From: Acidiflorens sp963847715
GTDB lineage: Bacteria > Acidobacteriota > Terriglobia > Terriglobales > Acidobacteriaceae
DNA length: 64,000 nt
Reading direction: 5' to 3'
NCBI GenBank assembly: GCA_963847715.1
Contig: CAWKAZ010000021.1
Span: 24,390-88,389, forward strand
A program made the translations under genes and the position numbers. Numbering within the stretch: position 1 is the stretch's first letter; each line of letters starts with the position of its first letter. This document shows, piece by piece, positions 1-7,746 of the stretch. The notes under the pieces are model-generated. The model was not told the origin of the DNA. It did not search any database and saw nothing but the letters and a program-made list of their open reading frames with translations.

Positions 1-564
1 GACCGTCGCCGTCGGGATATTGTTCTTCTCCAGATCGGCAAGGACGTTGATGTCGACAAAGAGCCAGTTGGCAAGGACCACCAGGCCTTCGATGCGGCGG
101 TCGAGAAGCATTTCGAGATAGCGCTCGAAGCGGCTGCGCTCGTTGTGCACGTCGGTGAGAATCGGCAGATATGACGACTGGTAGAGCGTGTTCTCGATGC
201 CGCGCAGCACCAGCGTGCAGTACGGGTCGGTCATGTCGAAGACCATGACTCCTACGGTGTGGCTGCGGCGTCCGCGGAGAGAGCGAGCAAAAAGATTCGG
301 ACGATATCCGAGATGCTGCGCGGCTTTCTGAATGCGCGCCTTGGTGGTGTCGGGAATATAGCGAGCGAGGGGAGCGTTGTTGAGAACGATGGAAACGGTG
401 GCGGAAGAGAATCCGCTGCGCTCGGCGACATCGCGAATGGTGACTGCGTCGGAGCGTGAGCGCTTGCGGGAGGGCTCGGCCGCCGATGCCGATAGTGATA
501 ACGATGACCGGCGGGATTTGGCCGACGCTGATTTTTTCGCCGGCTTCGAATCGTCGGATTCCAT
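1..564 (-). CDS. LacI-family transcriptional regulator (3' end cut by window edge)
   Basis: The reading frame starts at an ATG at 564 and runs off the left edge, so 188 N-terminal residues are visible. After a Ser/Lys-rich extension of about 38 residues comes the LacI helix-turn-helix (AVTIRDVAERSGFSSATVS), the hinge-helix region (YRPNLFARSLRG) and the start of the periplasmic-binding-like domain (VGVMVFDMTDPY, then ERYLEMLLDRRIEGLVVLA). Members bind operators as dimers and respond to a sugar or nucleoside ligand. The ligand domain is incomplete, so the effector cannot be guessed. It is divergent from the TPR gene at 610 with only 45 bp between them; that gap may hold both promoters, but I saw no clear operator. 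Confidence 0.9.
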   Translation of the reverse strand, partial: MESDDSKPAKKSASAKSRRSSLSLSASAAEPSRKRSRSDAVTIRDVAERSGFSSATVSIVLNNAPLARYIPDTTKARIQKAAQHLGYRPNLFARSLRGRRSHTVGVMVFDMTDPYCTLVLRGIENTLYQSSYLPILTDVHNERSRFERYLEMLLDRRIEGLVVLANWLFVDINVLADLEKNNIPTATV

Positions 565-609
565 GGACTCCTTGTATTTCGCCCTCTTGCTGGCGGACAC
601 TACAGGACG

Positions 610-1830
610 ATGAATCGAGTGTCAAGCATTGGCGTGTGGGCGGCGGCTGTGGGGTTGACGATTTTGGCGGGCCGCGTGAGCGCGCAAAGTTCCTCGCCGG
701 CGAAGGCTGGCGGGGGATCCGCGGCAGCGGCGGGCGATCCGCAGAAGATGTTTGCTGCGGGCGAGGCGGCCCTTCACGCGGGCAAGCTCGATGAAGCGGA
801 GCGCGACTTTCAGCAGGTTTTGGTGATCAATCCAGATGTGGCGGGGGCCTATGCAAATCTGGGCGTGATTCACATGCGGCGCATGCAGTGGCCGCAAGCG
901 CTGGCCGCGTTGCAGAAGGCCGAGAAACTGGCGCCGGAGCTTGCGGGCATCCGGCTGAACATTGGCCTCGCATATTTTCGCCAGAATGACTTCGGGCGGG
1001 CGATTCCGCCGTTTGAATCGGTGGTGAAAGACGCTCCGGACTCGTTTCAGGCGCGCTATCTGCTTGGGCTCTGTTACTTCTTCAACGACCGCTGGACCGA
1101 CTCCATCGGCATGCTCGAGCCGCTGTGGGGGCAGGCGTCAGAGCAGATGAATTATCTCTACGTGCTCGATATTGCGGCGTACAAGGCCAAGAACACGACT
1201 CTGGAGGAGAAGGCGGCGGCGCGGTTGGTGGAGATCGGAGAAGGGTCTGCGGAATTTCATCTGCTGATGGGGAAGGCGCACCTGAATCGCGGCGAGTATG
1301 ACGATGCCGTTAAAGAGTTGGACGCGGCCGCACAGGCTGATCCGAAGCTACCGTTCGTGCACTTCAATCTTGGCCTGGCCTACACGCAGAAACAGGACTA
1401 CGACCGGGCTCGCGACGAGTTCCACAAAGATATTGCGCTGGAGCCGGATGTGCCGTTCAGCTTCGATAAGCTCGCGGGCGTGGAAGCGACAGCGGGGAAC
1501 GAAGAAGAAGCTGCGAAGAATTTTCATAGCGCATTGAAGATTAATCCGCAGATGGTTAGCTCGCTCCTAGGCCTGGCGAAGATTGAGGAGCGCCAGAAAC
1601 ATTACGCGGCGGCGCTGGCGGAACTGGACAAGGTGATCGCAATCGAGACTGGTAATGCTGGGGCACGCTATCTACGCGGACAGGTGCTGGTGCGCATGGG
1701 GCGCGAGAAAGAAGGGCGCGAGGAGTTGGCGCGGGCGACGAAGATGCTCAATGAACAGCGGGACAAGCGGCACAAGGAGTTGGAGGGGGAGGCGGTGCCG
1801 AGTCCGGAGCTGACGCGGGAACCGGAGTAA
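610..1830 (+). CDS. Secreted TPR-repeat protein
   Basis: This 406-residue protein starts with a signal peptide (hydrophobic stretch GVWAAAVGLTILAG, cleavage near VSAQ). At least seven tetratricopeptide repeats fill residues 45-380, for example AEAALHAGKLDEAERDFQQV-like and AYANLGVIHMRRMQWPQAL helices. TPR arrays mediate protein-protein contacts; in this lineage such proteins are usually periplasmic or envelope scaffolds. No catalytic motif is visible, and the C-terminus is charged and low in complexity. The start was chosen for the signal peptide; a weak AGGA lies just upstream. It is divergent from the LacI-type regulator, which may control it, but that is inference. Confidence 0.8.
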   Translation: MNRVSSIGVWAAAVGLTILAGRVSAQSSSPAKAGGGSAAAAGDPQKMFAAGEAALHAGKLDEAERDFQQVLVINPDVAGAYANLGVIHMRRMQWPQALAALQKAEKLAPELAGIRLNIGLAYFRQNDFGRAIPPFESVVKDAPDSFQARYLLGLCYFFNDRWTDSIGMLEPLWGQASEQMNYLYVLDIAAYKAKNTTLEEKAAARLVEIGEGSAEFHLLMGKAHLNRGEYDDAVKELDAAAQADPKLPFVHFNLGLAYTQKQDYDRARDEFHKDIALEPDVPFSFDKLAGVEATAGNEEEAAKNFHSALKINPQMVSSLLGLAKIEERQKHYAAALAELDKVIAIETGNAGARYLRGQVLVRMGREKEGREELARATKMLNEQRDKRHKELEGEAVPSPELTREPE

Positions 1831-1864
1831 CTGGGATCGATGTGGTAGAATGGTAGAGTAAGAA

Positions 1865-1879
1865 GGTAGACTATCTACC
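1865..1879. promoter_or_regulatory. Candidate autoregulatory operator of the first vapBC module
   Basis: A perfect inverted repeat, GGTAGA-CTA-TCTACC, lies just before the antitoxin ATG at 1883. Two further TGGTAGA half-sites sit upstream (about 1844-1858). Antitoxins of this type usually repress their own promoter by binding such palindromes; binding here is inferred. Confidence 0.5.
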
Positions 1880-1882
1880 AAT

Positions 1883-2143
1883 ATGAGCCTGAACATCAAG
1901 AACAAAGACGCCCACAAGCTCGCCCATCAGCTCGCCCGACTCACCGGAGAGAGCCTGACGGAAGCCGTCACCGAGGCAGTCCGCGAGCGACTCCAGCGCG
2001 TGCAGAGCAAAGACAAACAGGCCGCCAAGCTCTCCGAACGCCTTCTCGCAATCGGACGCGACTGCGCCACGCGTCTGAAGGAACCGTTTCGCTCGGGCGA
2101 TCATGGCGACCTTCTCTACGACGAGAAAGGGCTGCCGAAATGA
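1883..2143 (+). CDS. vapB: VapB-type antitoxin (Rv0623/PSK-like family)
   Basis: This 86-residue protein matches the short VapB family of the MSLNIKN-HKLAHQLARLTGES type. An N-terminal ribbon-helix-helix-like part (residues 1-45) is followed by a polar tail (about 60-86) expected to wrap the toxin. The stop overlaps the toxin start (ATGA at 2140-2143), the usual translational coupling of vapBC pairs. A palindrome just upstream (1865-1879) is a likely operator. The protein should neutralise the PIN-domain RNase encoded next and repress the operon as a complex. Confidence 0.85.
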   Translation: MSLNIKNKDAHKLAHQLARLTGESLTEAVTEAVRERLQRVQSKDKQAAKLSERLLAIGRDCATRLKEPFRSGDHGDLLYDEKGLPK

Positions 2144-2547
2144 TTCTGGACACTTCAGCCATAATCGCCATTCTCCGGCTCGAAGCGGAAGCGCCCGAGT
2201 TCGCCAGAATCATTGAGAAGGCGGCGAAAAGCGCTGCGCAGCCTCGTATGTCTGCGGTGAGTTATGTAGAAGCCGCAGCGGTGATCGATGGCAGCAAGGA
2301 TCCGGTTGCCAGCCGACGTTTTGATGAATTGATCGAGGAGGCGCAAATCGCGATTGAGCCAGTGACCGAAGCGCAAGCTCGCTTAGCACGCCAAGCCTAT
2401 CGCGACTTCGGAAAAACCAGCGGCCATCCCGCCAAATTAAATTTTGGAGATTGCTTTTCCTACGCGCTGGCGAAATCCAAAGGAGAGCCCCTTTTGTTTA
2501 AAGGTCAAGACTTCTCACGGACGGATGTGAAGTCGGCGCGGGCGTGA
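2140..2547 (+). CDS. vapC: VapC-type PIN-domain ribonuclease toxin
   Basis: This 135-residue PIN-domain protein has the expected acidic positions: Asp4 in MILDTSAIIAIL, a Glu in SAVSYVEAAAVID, and Asp residues in KLNFGDCFSYALA and KGQDFSRTDV. VapC toxins cleave tRNA or rRNA when the antitoxin is degraded; the target here is unknown. The gene overlaps vapB by 4 bp. Its last 150 bp (2399-2550) occur again as a damaged copy at 3315-3466, downstream of a second and different vapBC module. Confidence 0.88.
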   Translation: MILDTSAIIAILRLEAEAPEFARIIEKAAKSAAQPRMSAVSYVEAAAVIDGSKDPVASRRFDELIEEAQIAIEPVTEAQARLARQAYRDFGKTSGHPAKLNFGDCFSYALAKSKGEPLLFKGQDFSRTDVKSARA

Positions 2548-2622
2548 GTTACGAGGGTGCCCGGTCCATGCTCTGCTTGGCGGGGCCGCTAGCCTTGCAA
2601 AGATCGGCCGATATAGCTAGAA

Positions 2623-2646
2623 TGGCATATACGTATGTATATGCCA
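2623..2646. promoter_or_regulatory. 24-bp palindrome, candidate operator of the second vapBC module
   Basis: Arms TGGCATATAC and GTATATGCCA are perfect 10-bp inverted repeats around a GTAT centre, 24 bp before the antitoxin ATG at 2670. The AT-rich core could also overlap a -10 element. The position and symmetry fit autoregulation by an AbrB-type VapB. Confidence 0.6.
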
Positions 2647-2669
2647 CAAAGTGCTCGTCGGGAGGGCGC

Positions 2670-2897
2670 ATGCAGCGCAAAGCAAAAATCTTCATGAACA
2701 ACCGCAGCCAGGCCGTGCGCTTGCCCAAGGAGTTTCAATTCAGCACGCAGGAAGTGTTTATACGGAAGGAAGGAAGCGAAGTGGTCCTGTCCCCGCGACC
2801 GTTTGATTGGACTTCCTACCTCGCTGAGGGCCCGGTTGCCTCCAGGAATTTCATGGAAGATGTTGAAGATCTTCCCGTGCAGGAACGTGAGCCGTAA
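2670..2897 (+). CDS. vapB: VapB antitoxin, SpoVT/AbrB-fold
   Basis: The chosen ATG at 2670 gives 75 residues and has GGAGGG at 2661-2666; an upstream in-frame extension to 2544 would read through the palindrome and is rejected. The N-terminal half (KAKIFMNNRSQAVRLPKEF) is the classic swapped-hairpin AbrB-like DNA-binding fold of VapB/MazE antitoxins, and the second half (FDWTSYLAEGP to the end) is the toxin-binding tail. The family differs from the antitoxin at 1883, so the two modules are not simple duplicates. The stop and the toxin start share one base (TAATG). Confidence 0.88.
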   Translation: MQRKAKIFMNNRSQAVRLPKEFQFSTQEVFIRKEGSEVVLSPRPFDWTSYLAEGPVASRNFMEDVEDLPVQEREP

Positions 2898-3301
2898 TGC
2901 CGCGCTATATGCTGGACACGGACACCTGTTCCTACATCATGAAGCGCTCGAATGACGCGGTGCTCAAGCGCCTGAGTACGGTTGCCGTCAGTGATGTGTG
3001 CATTTCGGTTATCACGAAGTCGGAACTCTTATTCGGAGTCGAGGTCTCTCCCCGGCGGCGCCAGGATGCAGCCGCGCTAAGCGTCTTTCTGAATTACATG
3101 CAGATCCTGGACTTTCCCGACGAAGCATCTCTGCACCATGCCCGCATACGCGCTGACCTAAGAAGAAAGGGCATCATGATTGGGGCGAACGACCTGTTCA
3201 TCGCGGCTCACGCCCGCAGCCTGGGCCTGACGCTGGTTACCAACAACACACGAGAGTTTAAGCGGGTCTCCAGTTTGGTCATCGAAAATTGGACGCTTTA
3301 G
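2897..3301 (+). CDS. vapC: VapC toxin, PIN-domain tRNA(fMet)-type endonuclease
   Basis: The protein has 134 residues. PIN signature residues are Asp7 in YMLDTDTCSYIMK, a Glu in ISVITKSELLFG, and Asp in MIGANDLFIAAHARS followed by LVTNNTREFKRV. This arrangement is typical of VapC proteins that cut initiator tRNA, but that specificity is known from the family, not shown here. It is translationally coupled to the AbrB-type antitoxin. Directly after its stop lies a short repeat and then a relic of the other module's toxin. Confidence 0.88.
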   Translation: MPRYMLDTDTCSYIMKRSNDAVLKRLSTVAVSDVCISVITKSELLFGVEVSPRRRQDAAALSVFLNYMQILDFPDEASLHHARIRADLRRKGIMIGANDLFIAAHARSLGLTLVTNNTREFKRVSSLVIENWTL

Positions 3302-3314
3302 GGTGCCAGGTCCC

Positions 3315-3466
3315 ATCGCGACTTCGGAAAAGCCAGCGGCCAAGTTGAATTTTGGAGATTGCTTCTCCGCTTCTCCCACGCACTGGCGAAATCCAAGGGA
3401 GAGCCCCTTTTGTTTAAAGGTCAAGACTTCTCGCGGACGGATGCGAAGTCGGGGCGGGCGTGAGTT
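3315..3466 (+). pseudogene. Relic of a vapC gene (C-terminal part only)
   Basis: This stretch is a near copy of 2399-2550, the last third of the first vapC and its stop. A block equivalent to CATCCCGCC is missing, and an insertion of about 13 bp near 3365 breaks the frame. The C-terminal stretch KSKGEPLLFKGQDFSRTD is still recognisable. There is no start, no antitoxin and no N-terminal PIN half, so it cannot make a toxin. It begins immediately after a short sequence (3300-3316) that is also found at 2554-2569, right after the intact vapC. Confidence 0.8.
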
Positions 3467-3595
3467 GGTGGCGGCAGCAGGGTAACAGCTAACGTCCTTG
3501 CCCGATTTGCAGACTCGAAACTCGTGTATCTCGCCGTATCCGTGTCGGGAAGTGGGGATTAGGCTTCGGTCATTTGGCGAAAATCGCCATATCCC

Positions 3596-4831
3596 TCACA
3601 GCCCTCGCACACACTCCAAAATCTCGGCTTCGCTCAACGTGTGGTCGCTGGACTTCGCGCGTTTGTAAATGCGCTCCACTACTTCGTCGTTCGTCGGCAG
3701 GCCGCGGTGTTCCAGCCAGAACAGCACGTTTGATTTGCCGCTCATCGGGCCGATGTCGATGATTTGTTCCAGGCCGAAGTATTGGGCTGGGACTCCCGAA
3801 TACACTGTGTTCGCCAGAACAGTGTCGTTTTTCTTGTAGGCCTTGATGACCGCAGCGGCGTGGACTCCGGTTGCGGTGCGGAAGGCGTCCTCGCCGACTA
3901 CGGGATAGTTCGCAGGAATTGGAACTCCGGTCGCTGTGGAGACTTTCTCGCAATATTCTTTGAGCTTGGTCAGGTCTTGCTTGTCCCAAGGAGCGATGCC
4001 CATTAGCTTGAGGTTGACCAGCATCTGGTCCATCTGGGTGTTTCCGACCCGCTCTCCGATGCCTAGCGCGGTGGCGTGTACGCACTCGGCGCCTGCCACC
4101 AGAGCCGCCATCGAGTTGGCTACGGCTAGGCCTCGATCGCAGTGTCCGTGCCAGTCGATACGAATTTTCGCGCCGGTTGGCTTCACGACTTGTTCGACGA
4201 CGAACTTCACCAGCGCAACGGTGCCCATCGGAGTGGCGTGTCCGGCGGTGTCGCAGAGCACGAGGGTGCGCGCGCCGCAGTTGATCGCTGCTGTGTTCAA
4301 CTGCTTCACGGTTTCCGGATCGCAACGCGTCGTGTCTTCGGTGACGTACATGACCTCGAGGCCTTGCGCGACCGCATACTTGACTGCCGTTTCGGTGGTG
4401 CGGAGCAGGAAGTCTCCATCCCAGCCTTCGGTGTAGCGGCGGATGGGACTGGTCCCGAGAAACGCCGCGACTTCGATAGGAAGGCCCGTCTTCTGGACGA
4501 TCTCGGCGACGGGGCGAATATCGTTTTCGTGCGTCCGCGCGGCGCAGTAGGCCGTGATCTTCATCTTGTGCGCGACAATTTCGCGCGCGAGGGCGGTGAC
4601 GTGCTCAACCGCGCGCGGGCCCGCTCCGGGGAGGCCGAGATCGAGCGTGTTGATGCCGAGCGCCTCCATCAAGTGGAGGATTTCGATCTTCTGCTCGATC
4701 GATGGATCACGGACAGATGGCGATTGCAGACCGTCGCGGAGTGTCTCATCGGTAAGACGCACGGGTCCGGGCGGATGCAGCGATTTAGGATAGAGCGCGT
4801 TCCAGTCGTAGATGAGTTCGGAAGTATTCAA
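3596..4831 (-). CDS. HMGL-like aldolase (2-isopropylmalate/homocitrate synthase or HMG-CoA lyase superfamily)
   Basis: This 411-residue TIM-barrel enzyme belongs to the pyruvate-carboxyltransferase/HMGL-like family. Residues about 25-40 read RLTDETLRDGLQSPS, which carries the catalytic Arg-Asp pair (usually R-D-x-x-Q). The metal-binding motif is WHGHCDRGLAVANS around residue 230. Such enzymes condense or cleave acyl-CoA and 2-oxo acids. It is shorter than LeuA (about 500) and has no C-terminal regulatory domain, so leucine feedback is unlikely; homocitrate or citramalate synthase or a lyase are all possible. Neighbours give no pathway clue. A heptamer repeat array lies directly upstream of its start. 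Confidence 0.8.
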   Translation of the reverse strand: MNTSELIYDWNALYPKSLHPPGPVRLTDETLRDGLQSPSVRDPSIEQKIEILHLMEALGINTLDLGLPGAGPRAVEHVTALAREIVAHKMKITAYCAARTHENDIRPVAEIVQKTGLPIEVAAFLGTSPIRRYTEGWDGDFLLRTTETAVKYAVAQGLEVMYVTEDTTRCDPETVKQLNTAAINCGARTLVLCDTAGHATPMGTVALVKFVVEQVVKPTGAKIRIDWHGHCDRGLAVANSMAALVAGAECVHATALGIGERVGNTQMDQMLVNLKLMGIAPWDKQDLTKLKEYCEKVSTATGVPIPANYPVVGEDAFRTATGVHAAAVIKAYKKNDTVLANTVYSGVPAQYFGLEQIIDIGPMSGKSNVLFWLEHRGLPTNDEVVERIYKRAKSSDHTLSEAEILECVRGL

Positions 4832-4833
4832 AG

Positions 4834-4870
4834 GCAGCTGTCAGCTCTTAGTTTTCAGCTCTCAGTTAAA
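4834..4870. repeat. Heptamer-period repeat array (CAGCTNT type)
   Basis: About five imperfect 7-bp units (GGCAGCT, GTCAGCT, CTTAGTT, TTCAGCT, CTCAGTT) lie just upstream of the HMGL-like gene. This is one of nine such loci on the left part of the window. Confidence 0.65.
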
Positions 4871-4953
4871 CCCCAATGCTCACAATTCGGAAGCAAGGCC
4901 GAATCTTAAACCCAATCCAGCGCCTGAAGGCGTCGTTGCCACCCATTGCCTGT

Positions 4954-4983
4954 GGCATGGCTGAAGCCATGCCCTGATACAAA
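4954..4983 (+). repeat. 30-bp hairpin element with CTGATACAAA tail (copy 1)
   Basis: Arms GGCATGGC and GCCATGCC enclose TGAA and are followed by CTGATACAAA. A second copy at 34954-34983 keeps the loop type and tail but has changed arm bases in a compensated way. Its function is unknown. Confidence 0.65.
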
Positions 4984-5003
4984 CCCCACGCGGACCAACG
5001 CGT

Positions 5004-5354
5004 CTAGGACTTTTTCTCTTCTTTGGGAGGGACGGTTAGCCCAAATATCGACAGCTGGCCTTTTCCCGCCACGTTCATCCCGCGCGGATCGTCGGGAGCG
5101 GGCAAATACAAGGTCTGGCAAAATTCGCAACGATAGACTTCCGTATTCGCTCCCCAGGCCTTCTCTACGCAACCGCATTCTCTTTCGAGAACGTCAGCGC
5201 CGTAGAACCAGCGCTTCAAGTGTCCGCCGCAGAACTTGCCCTTCTCGTTTTTCTCGTTGCAGGCGCGCTGGCCCGTCTTCTTGATCTTGACCTTGTGATT
5301 GGGAAGCTGAGGAACATCGCCCGTGACAGCGGTTGCCGTTTCGCCGGAAGCCAT
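5004..5354 (-). CDS. Small Cys-rich (zinc-ribbon-like) protein of unknown function
   Basis: The protein has 116 residues. Paired cysteines (ACNEKNEKGKFCGGH, RECGCVEK, YRCEFCQTLYLP) suggest one or two zinc-binding knuckles, in the pattern of rubredoxin-like or zinc-ribbon folds. The N-terminus is Thr/Ala-rich and the C-terminus ends in Lys/Glu. I do not recognise the family. It has no signal peptide or membrane segment, so it is probably cytoplasmic. It sits in a run of minus-strand genes between repeats, with no evident operon partner. Confidence 0.6.
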   Translation of the reverse strand: MASGETATAVTGDVPQLPNHKVKIKKTGQRACNEKNEKGKFCGGHLKRWFYGADVLERECGCVEKAWGANTEVYRCEFCQTLYLPAPDDPRGMNVAGKGQLSIFGLTVPPKEEKKS

Positions 5355-5426
5355 GGAGTCTCCTGCGCGCCTCGATTAAAGGCCGCTTGCTGGTATTTTA
5401 CTCAGGCCCGGCCTCTGGACCAAGGA

Positions 5427-5490
5427 GGCGCGCTGTTCGCCTCTCGTCGTTCGCTGTTCGTCGTTCGCTGTTCGCTTCTCGCTACGTCCA
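5427..5490. repeat. Heptamer-period repeat array (TCGCTGT type)
   Basis: Units such as TCGTCGT, TCGCTGT, TCGTCGT, TCGCTGT, TCGCTTC follow each other with a 7-bp period between two minus-strand genes. It has the same organisation as the other arrays but a different unit. Confidence 0.65.
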
Positions 5491-5492
5491 GA

Positions 5493-5966
5493 TCAGAATT
5501 CCTTTTTTGGCGCCGCCTGATCAGCGCCAACCCGCCCAACGCTGATTTCGGCCATAAAATAATTCTCGCCCTTCATGGGCACTCCCGACATCCGCCGCAG
5601 CATGGCAATTTGCCCGACATGAGTGAGCGCATCAGCGATGGGGCCCTGAAACAATTTCTCTTCGGAGACCGCAAGCGGATTGTCGGAGGCGAGGTATGCA
5701 TCGAATTTCTTTAAGGCCGCGAAGAAGCGCTCGCATTCTTTCTCCCACGGCAGCGGCAAGGAATCCTTCCAATCGCGGCGGCCTTCGGCCATCGAGAGGG
5801 CCCAATCCATCAGGTCTCCGATGTGAGCGAGAATCTTGGCCGGCGTCCGCGCGGTTTCCGGAAGACCGTAACCCGCGAAATCCGGAGCAGCGTTGCGGAT
5901 GGCCTTACCTCCGCGGTAGGCAAGGGTAGCGAGAGTGTGTCGTAGTAGAGTGCGTGCGTCAGTCAT
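5493..5966 (-). CDS. DinB-like four-helix metalloprotein
   Basis: This 157-residue protein has DinB/YfiT-like features: helix one with TLLRHTLATLAYRGGKAI, a His in KILAHIGDLMDWALSM (about residue 47) and a later His in DALTHVGQIAMLRRM (about 117). In this superfamily three His residues bind a metal in a four-helix bundle. Known members are thiol transferases or stress-linked proteins of unclear function, so no substrate is assigned. Repeat arrays border it on both sides, and it is probably transcribed alone. Confidence 0.7.
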   Translation of the reverse strand: MTDARTLLRHTLATLAYRGGKAIRNAAPDFAGYGLPETARTPAKILAHIGDLMDWALSMAEGRRDWKDSLPLPWEKECERFFAALKKFDAYLASDNPLAVSEEKLFQGPIADALTHVGQIAMLRRMSGVPMKGENYFMAEISVGRVGADQAAPKKEF

Positions 5967-5970
5967 TTTG

Positions 5971-6050
5971 AGTTCTCAGTTGTCAGTTCTCAGTTCTCAG
6001 TAGAATCCCTCACGCCCTTACTGAGAACTGGGAACTGAGAGCTGAGAAAC
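5971..6050. repeat. Inverted heptamer arrays forming a long hairpin (AGTTCTC type)
   Basis: The left array (5971-6002) repeats AGTTCTC/AGTTGTC units. The right array (6019-6050) carries the complementary CTGAGAA-type units. They can fold into an imperfect stem of about 30 bp with a 16-bp loop. It lies between two minus-strand genes and may act as a terminator or a transcript-end structure, but no T-run is evident. Confidence 0.7.
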
Positions 6051-6056
6051 TGGTTT

Positions 6057-7628
6057 CTACAGTTTTCTCCGCCACAATGCTCTGGCGGCGCGCAGTCCGG
6101 CTTTCAGCTTCTGACGCAGTGGTCGCGCGTAGAGCACGTTTAACATGCTGTCCGCTTCGGCTGAGAACTCCTGCCCGTATCCGAACCACCAGACTTTTTT
6201 CATGCCGGGCGTGAGATCGCGGTCAACATACTTCACGCGCACCATTTCTTCGAGACCCCAGCGCCCGTGAGTACGGCCAATCCCGCTCGCCTTCACTCCA
6301 CCGTGCGGCGCTTCGCTGATGCTGAAACAGGACACCGTATCGTTCACCATCACGGTACCAACATTGATCTGGCGCGCGAGTCGGTCGCCACGAGCCCGGT
6401 CACGCGTCCAGACGCTCGCCGCCAAGCCAAACTCGGAATCGTTCGCCAGCCGTATGGCCTCGGCATCGCTCGTGAACGGCGCAATCGGCAGCACCGGACC
6501 AAAAGTTTCTTCCTGCATCACGCGCATGCTCTGTTCGACGTCTGCCAGCACGGTGGGCGCGTAAAACGTGGAGCCGAGATCGCGCAACCGGGTGCCTCCG
6601 GTCAGCACACGTGCGCCGTGCTGCCTCGCGTCTTCGACATGCGACTCCACAATGCGCACCTGCTTCTCGTGAATCATCGGACCAATCTCGGTGGCCGGAT
6701 CCATGCCATTGCCGACGCGCAGTTTGCGCGCCTTCTCGCTGCAGGTTTCGAGAAATGCCGGATACAAACTCTGGTGGACATAACAGCGCTCGACCGACAG
6801 GCACGTCTGACCAGCGTTGACGAACGCTCCCCAGACGGCGCCGCTCGAGGCTACGTCGACGTCAGCGTCTTCCAGCACAAGCATCGGGTCCTTGCCGCCG
6901 AGTTCGAGCACGACGGGAAGCAGCCGTTCCGCAGCGATCTGCGCGATGCGGCGGCCCGTGGCGACGCTTCCGGTGAAGACCAGCTTGTCGATTTCGCTCT
7001 TCACCAGCGCCGACCCGGTTTCTCCTTCACCGGGCAGAACCTGAAAGATGTCTTCGGGCACTCCCGCTTCGCGCAGCAGGCGCTGCAGTTCGAGCGCGAT
7101 CAGCGGCGTCAACTCAGACGGTTTCAGGACGACAGCATTGCCTGCAACCAGCGCGGCCAAGGTTTCCGTCGCCGGGATCGAGAACGGATAATTCCAGGGC
7201 GAGATGATTCCGATGACGCCATGCGGCTCGTGGAGAATGCGTCCTGCCTTGGTCTTGACGGCGAAATTTCCGTGCGGAAGTTTTTCTTCACGCAGAATGG
7301 AGTAAGCGTTGGCGATCAAAAAGCGCGCAGCGTCGAGCACTACCAGAACCTCGGTGAGCAAGGCCTCGATCTCTGGCTTCCCTGCTTCCTGCGTGATGCG
7401 GCGGGCGATTTCAGTTTTGCGCGCGAGAAGAATCTGCTGGAACCGGTCCACCACCCGCAGACGATTGCGGACGCCCCAGGCATTCCAGTCCGGCTGAGCG
7501 ACGCGGGCGCGGGCCACGGCGGCGCGTACTTCGGTGGGACCGGCGCTATCGAGTTCGCCTAAGACCTCTCCTGTAGCCGGGTTTACTGAGGCGATGCGGG
7601 AGACCGCGAATTCCACATTCGGAGCCAT
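6057..7628 (-). CDS. NAD(P)-dependent aldehyde dehydrogenase
   Basis: The ATG at 7628 (MAPNVEFAVSRIASVNPATG) gives 523 residues; a longer frame to 7763 would overlap truA and translate a palindromic repeat, so it is rejected. ALDH hallmarks are Asn146 in IISPWNYPFS, a cofactor loop VFTGSVATGRR near 218-227, general base Glu242 in VLELGGKDP and catalytic Cys276 in NAGQTCLSVE. The enzyme oxidises an aldehyde to the acid. The sequence resembles the succinate-semialdehyde/coniferyl-aldehyde branch, but substrate cannot be fixed. A C-terminal extension of about 40 residues (KLKAGLRAARALWRRKL) is basic and hydrophobic and could touch a membrane. Confidence 0.88.
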   Translation of the reverse strand: MAPNVEFAVSRIASVNPATGEVLGELDSAGPTEVRAAVARARVAQPDWNAWGVRNRLRVVDRFQQILLARKTEIARRITQEAGKPEIEALLTEVLVVLDAARFLIANAYSILREEKLPHGNFAVKTKAGRILHEPHGVIGIISPWNYPFSIPATETLAALVAGNAVVLKPSELTPLIALELQRLLREAGVPEDIFQVLPGEGETGSALVKSEIDKLVFTGSVATGRRIAQIAAERLLPVVLELGGKDPMLVLEDADVDVASSGAVWGAFVNAGQTCLSVERCYVHQSLYPAFLETCSEKARKLRVGNGMDPATEIGPMIHEKQVRIVESHVEDARQHGARVLTGGTRLRDLGSTFYAPTVLADVEQSMRVMQEETFGPVLPIAPFTSDAEAIRLANDSEFGLAASVWTRDRARGDRLARQINVGTVMVNDTVSCFSISEAPHGGVKASGIGRTHGRWGLEEMVRVKYVDRDLTPGMKKVWWFGYGQEFSAEADSMLNVLYARPLRQKLKAGLRAARALWRRKL

Positions 7629-7659
7629 TCTGCGAAGAAGTGTACGCGGGACTGGACGC

Positions 7660-7745
7660 CCACGCCAGAGGCTCGTGGGCGCGGACATTCCTGTCCGCGG
7701 ACGGTTGGGGCGCTGCCAGCACGCGGACAGGAGTGTCCGCGCCAC
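7660..7745. repeat. Extragenic palindromic repeat (GCGGACA...TGTCCGC type)
   Basis: Inverted copies of GCGCGGACATTCCTGTCCGC and GCGGACAGGAGTGTCCGCGC lie between the ALDH start and the truA stop. Related sequences occur near 11007 and 32785. If translated they give a false N-terminal extension of the ALDH. Confidence 0.65.
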
Positions 7746-7746
7746 A

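Noticed and set aside
6267..7562. A 431-codon open frame opposite the aldehyde dehydrogenase.
   Set aside because: The sense strand has all ALDH catalytic residues in place; the antisense protein has no recognisable domain or start signal.
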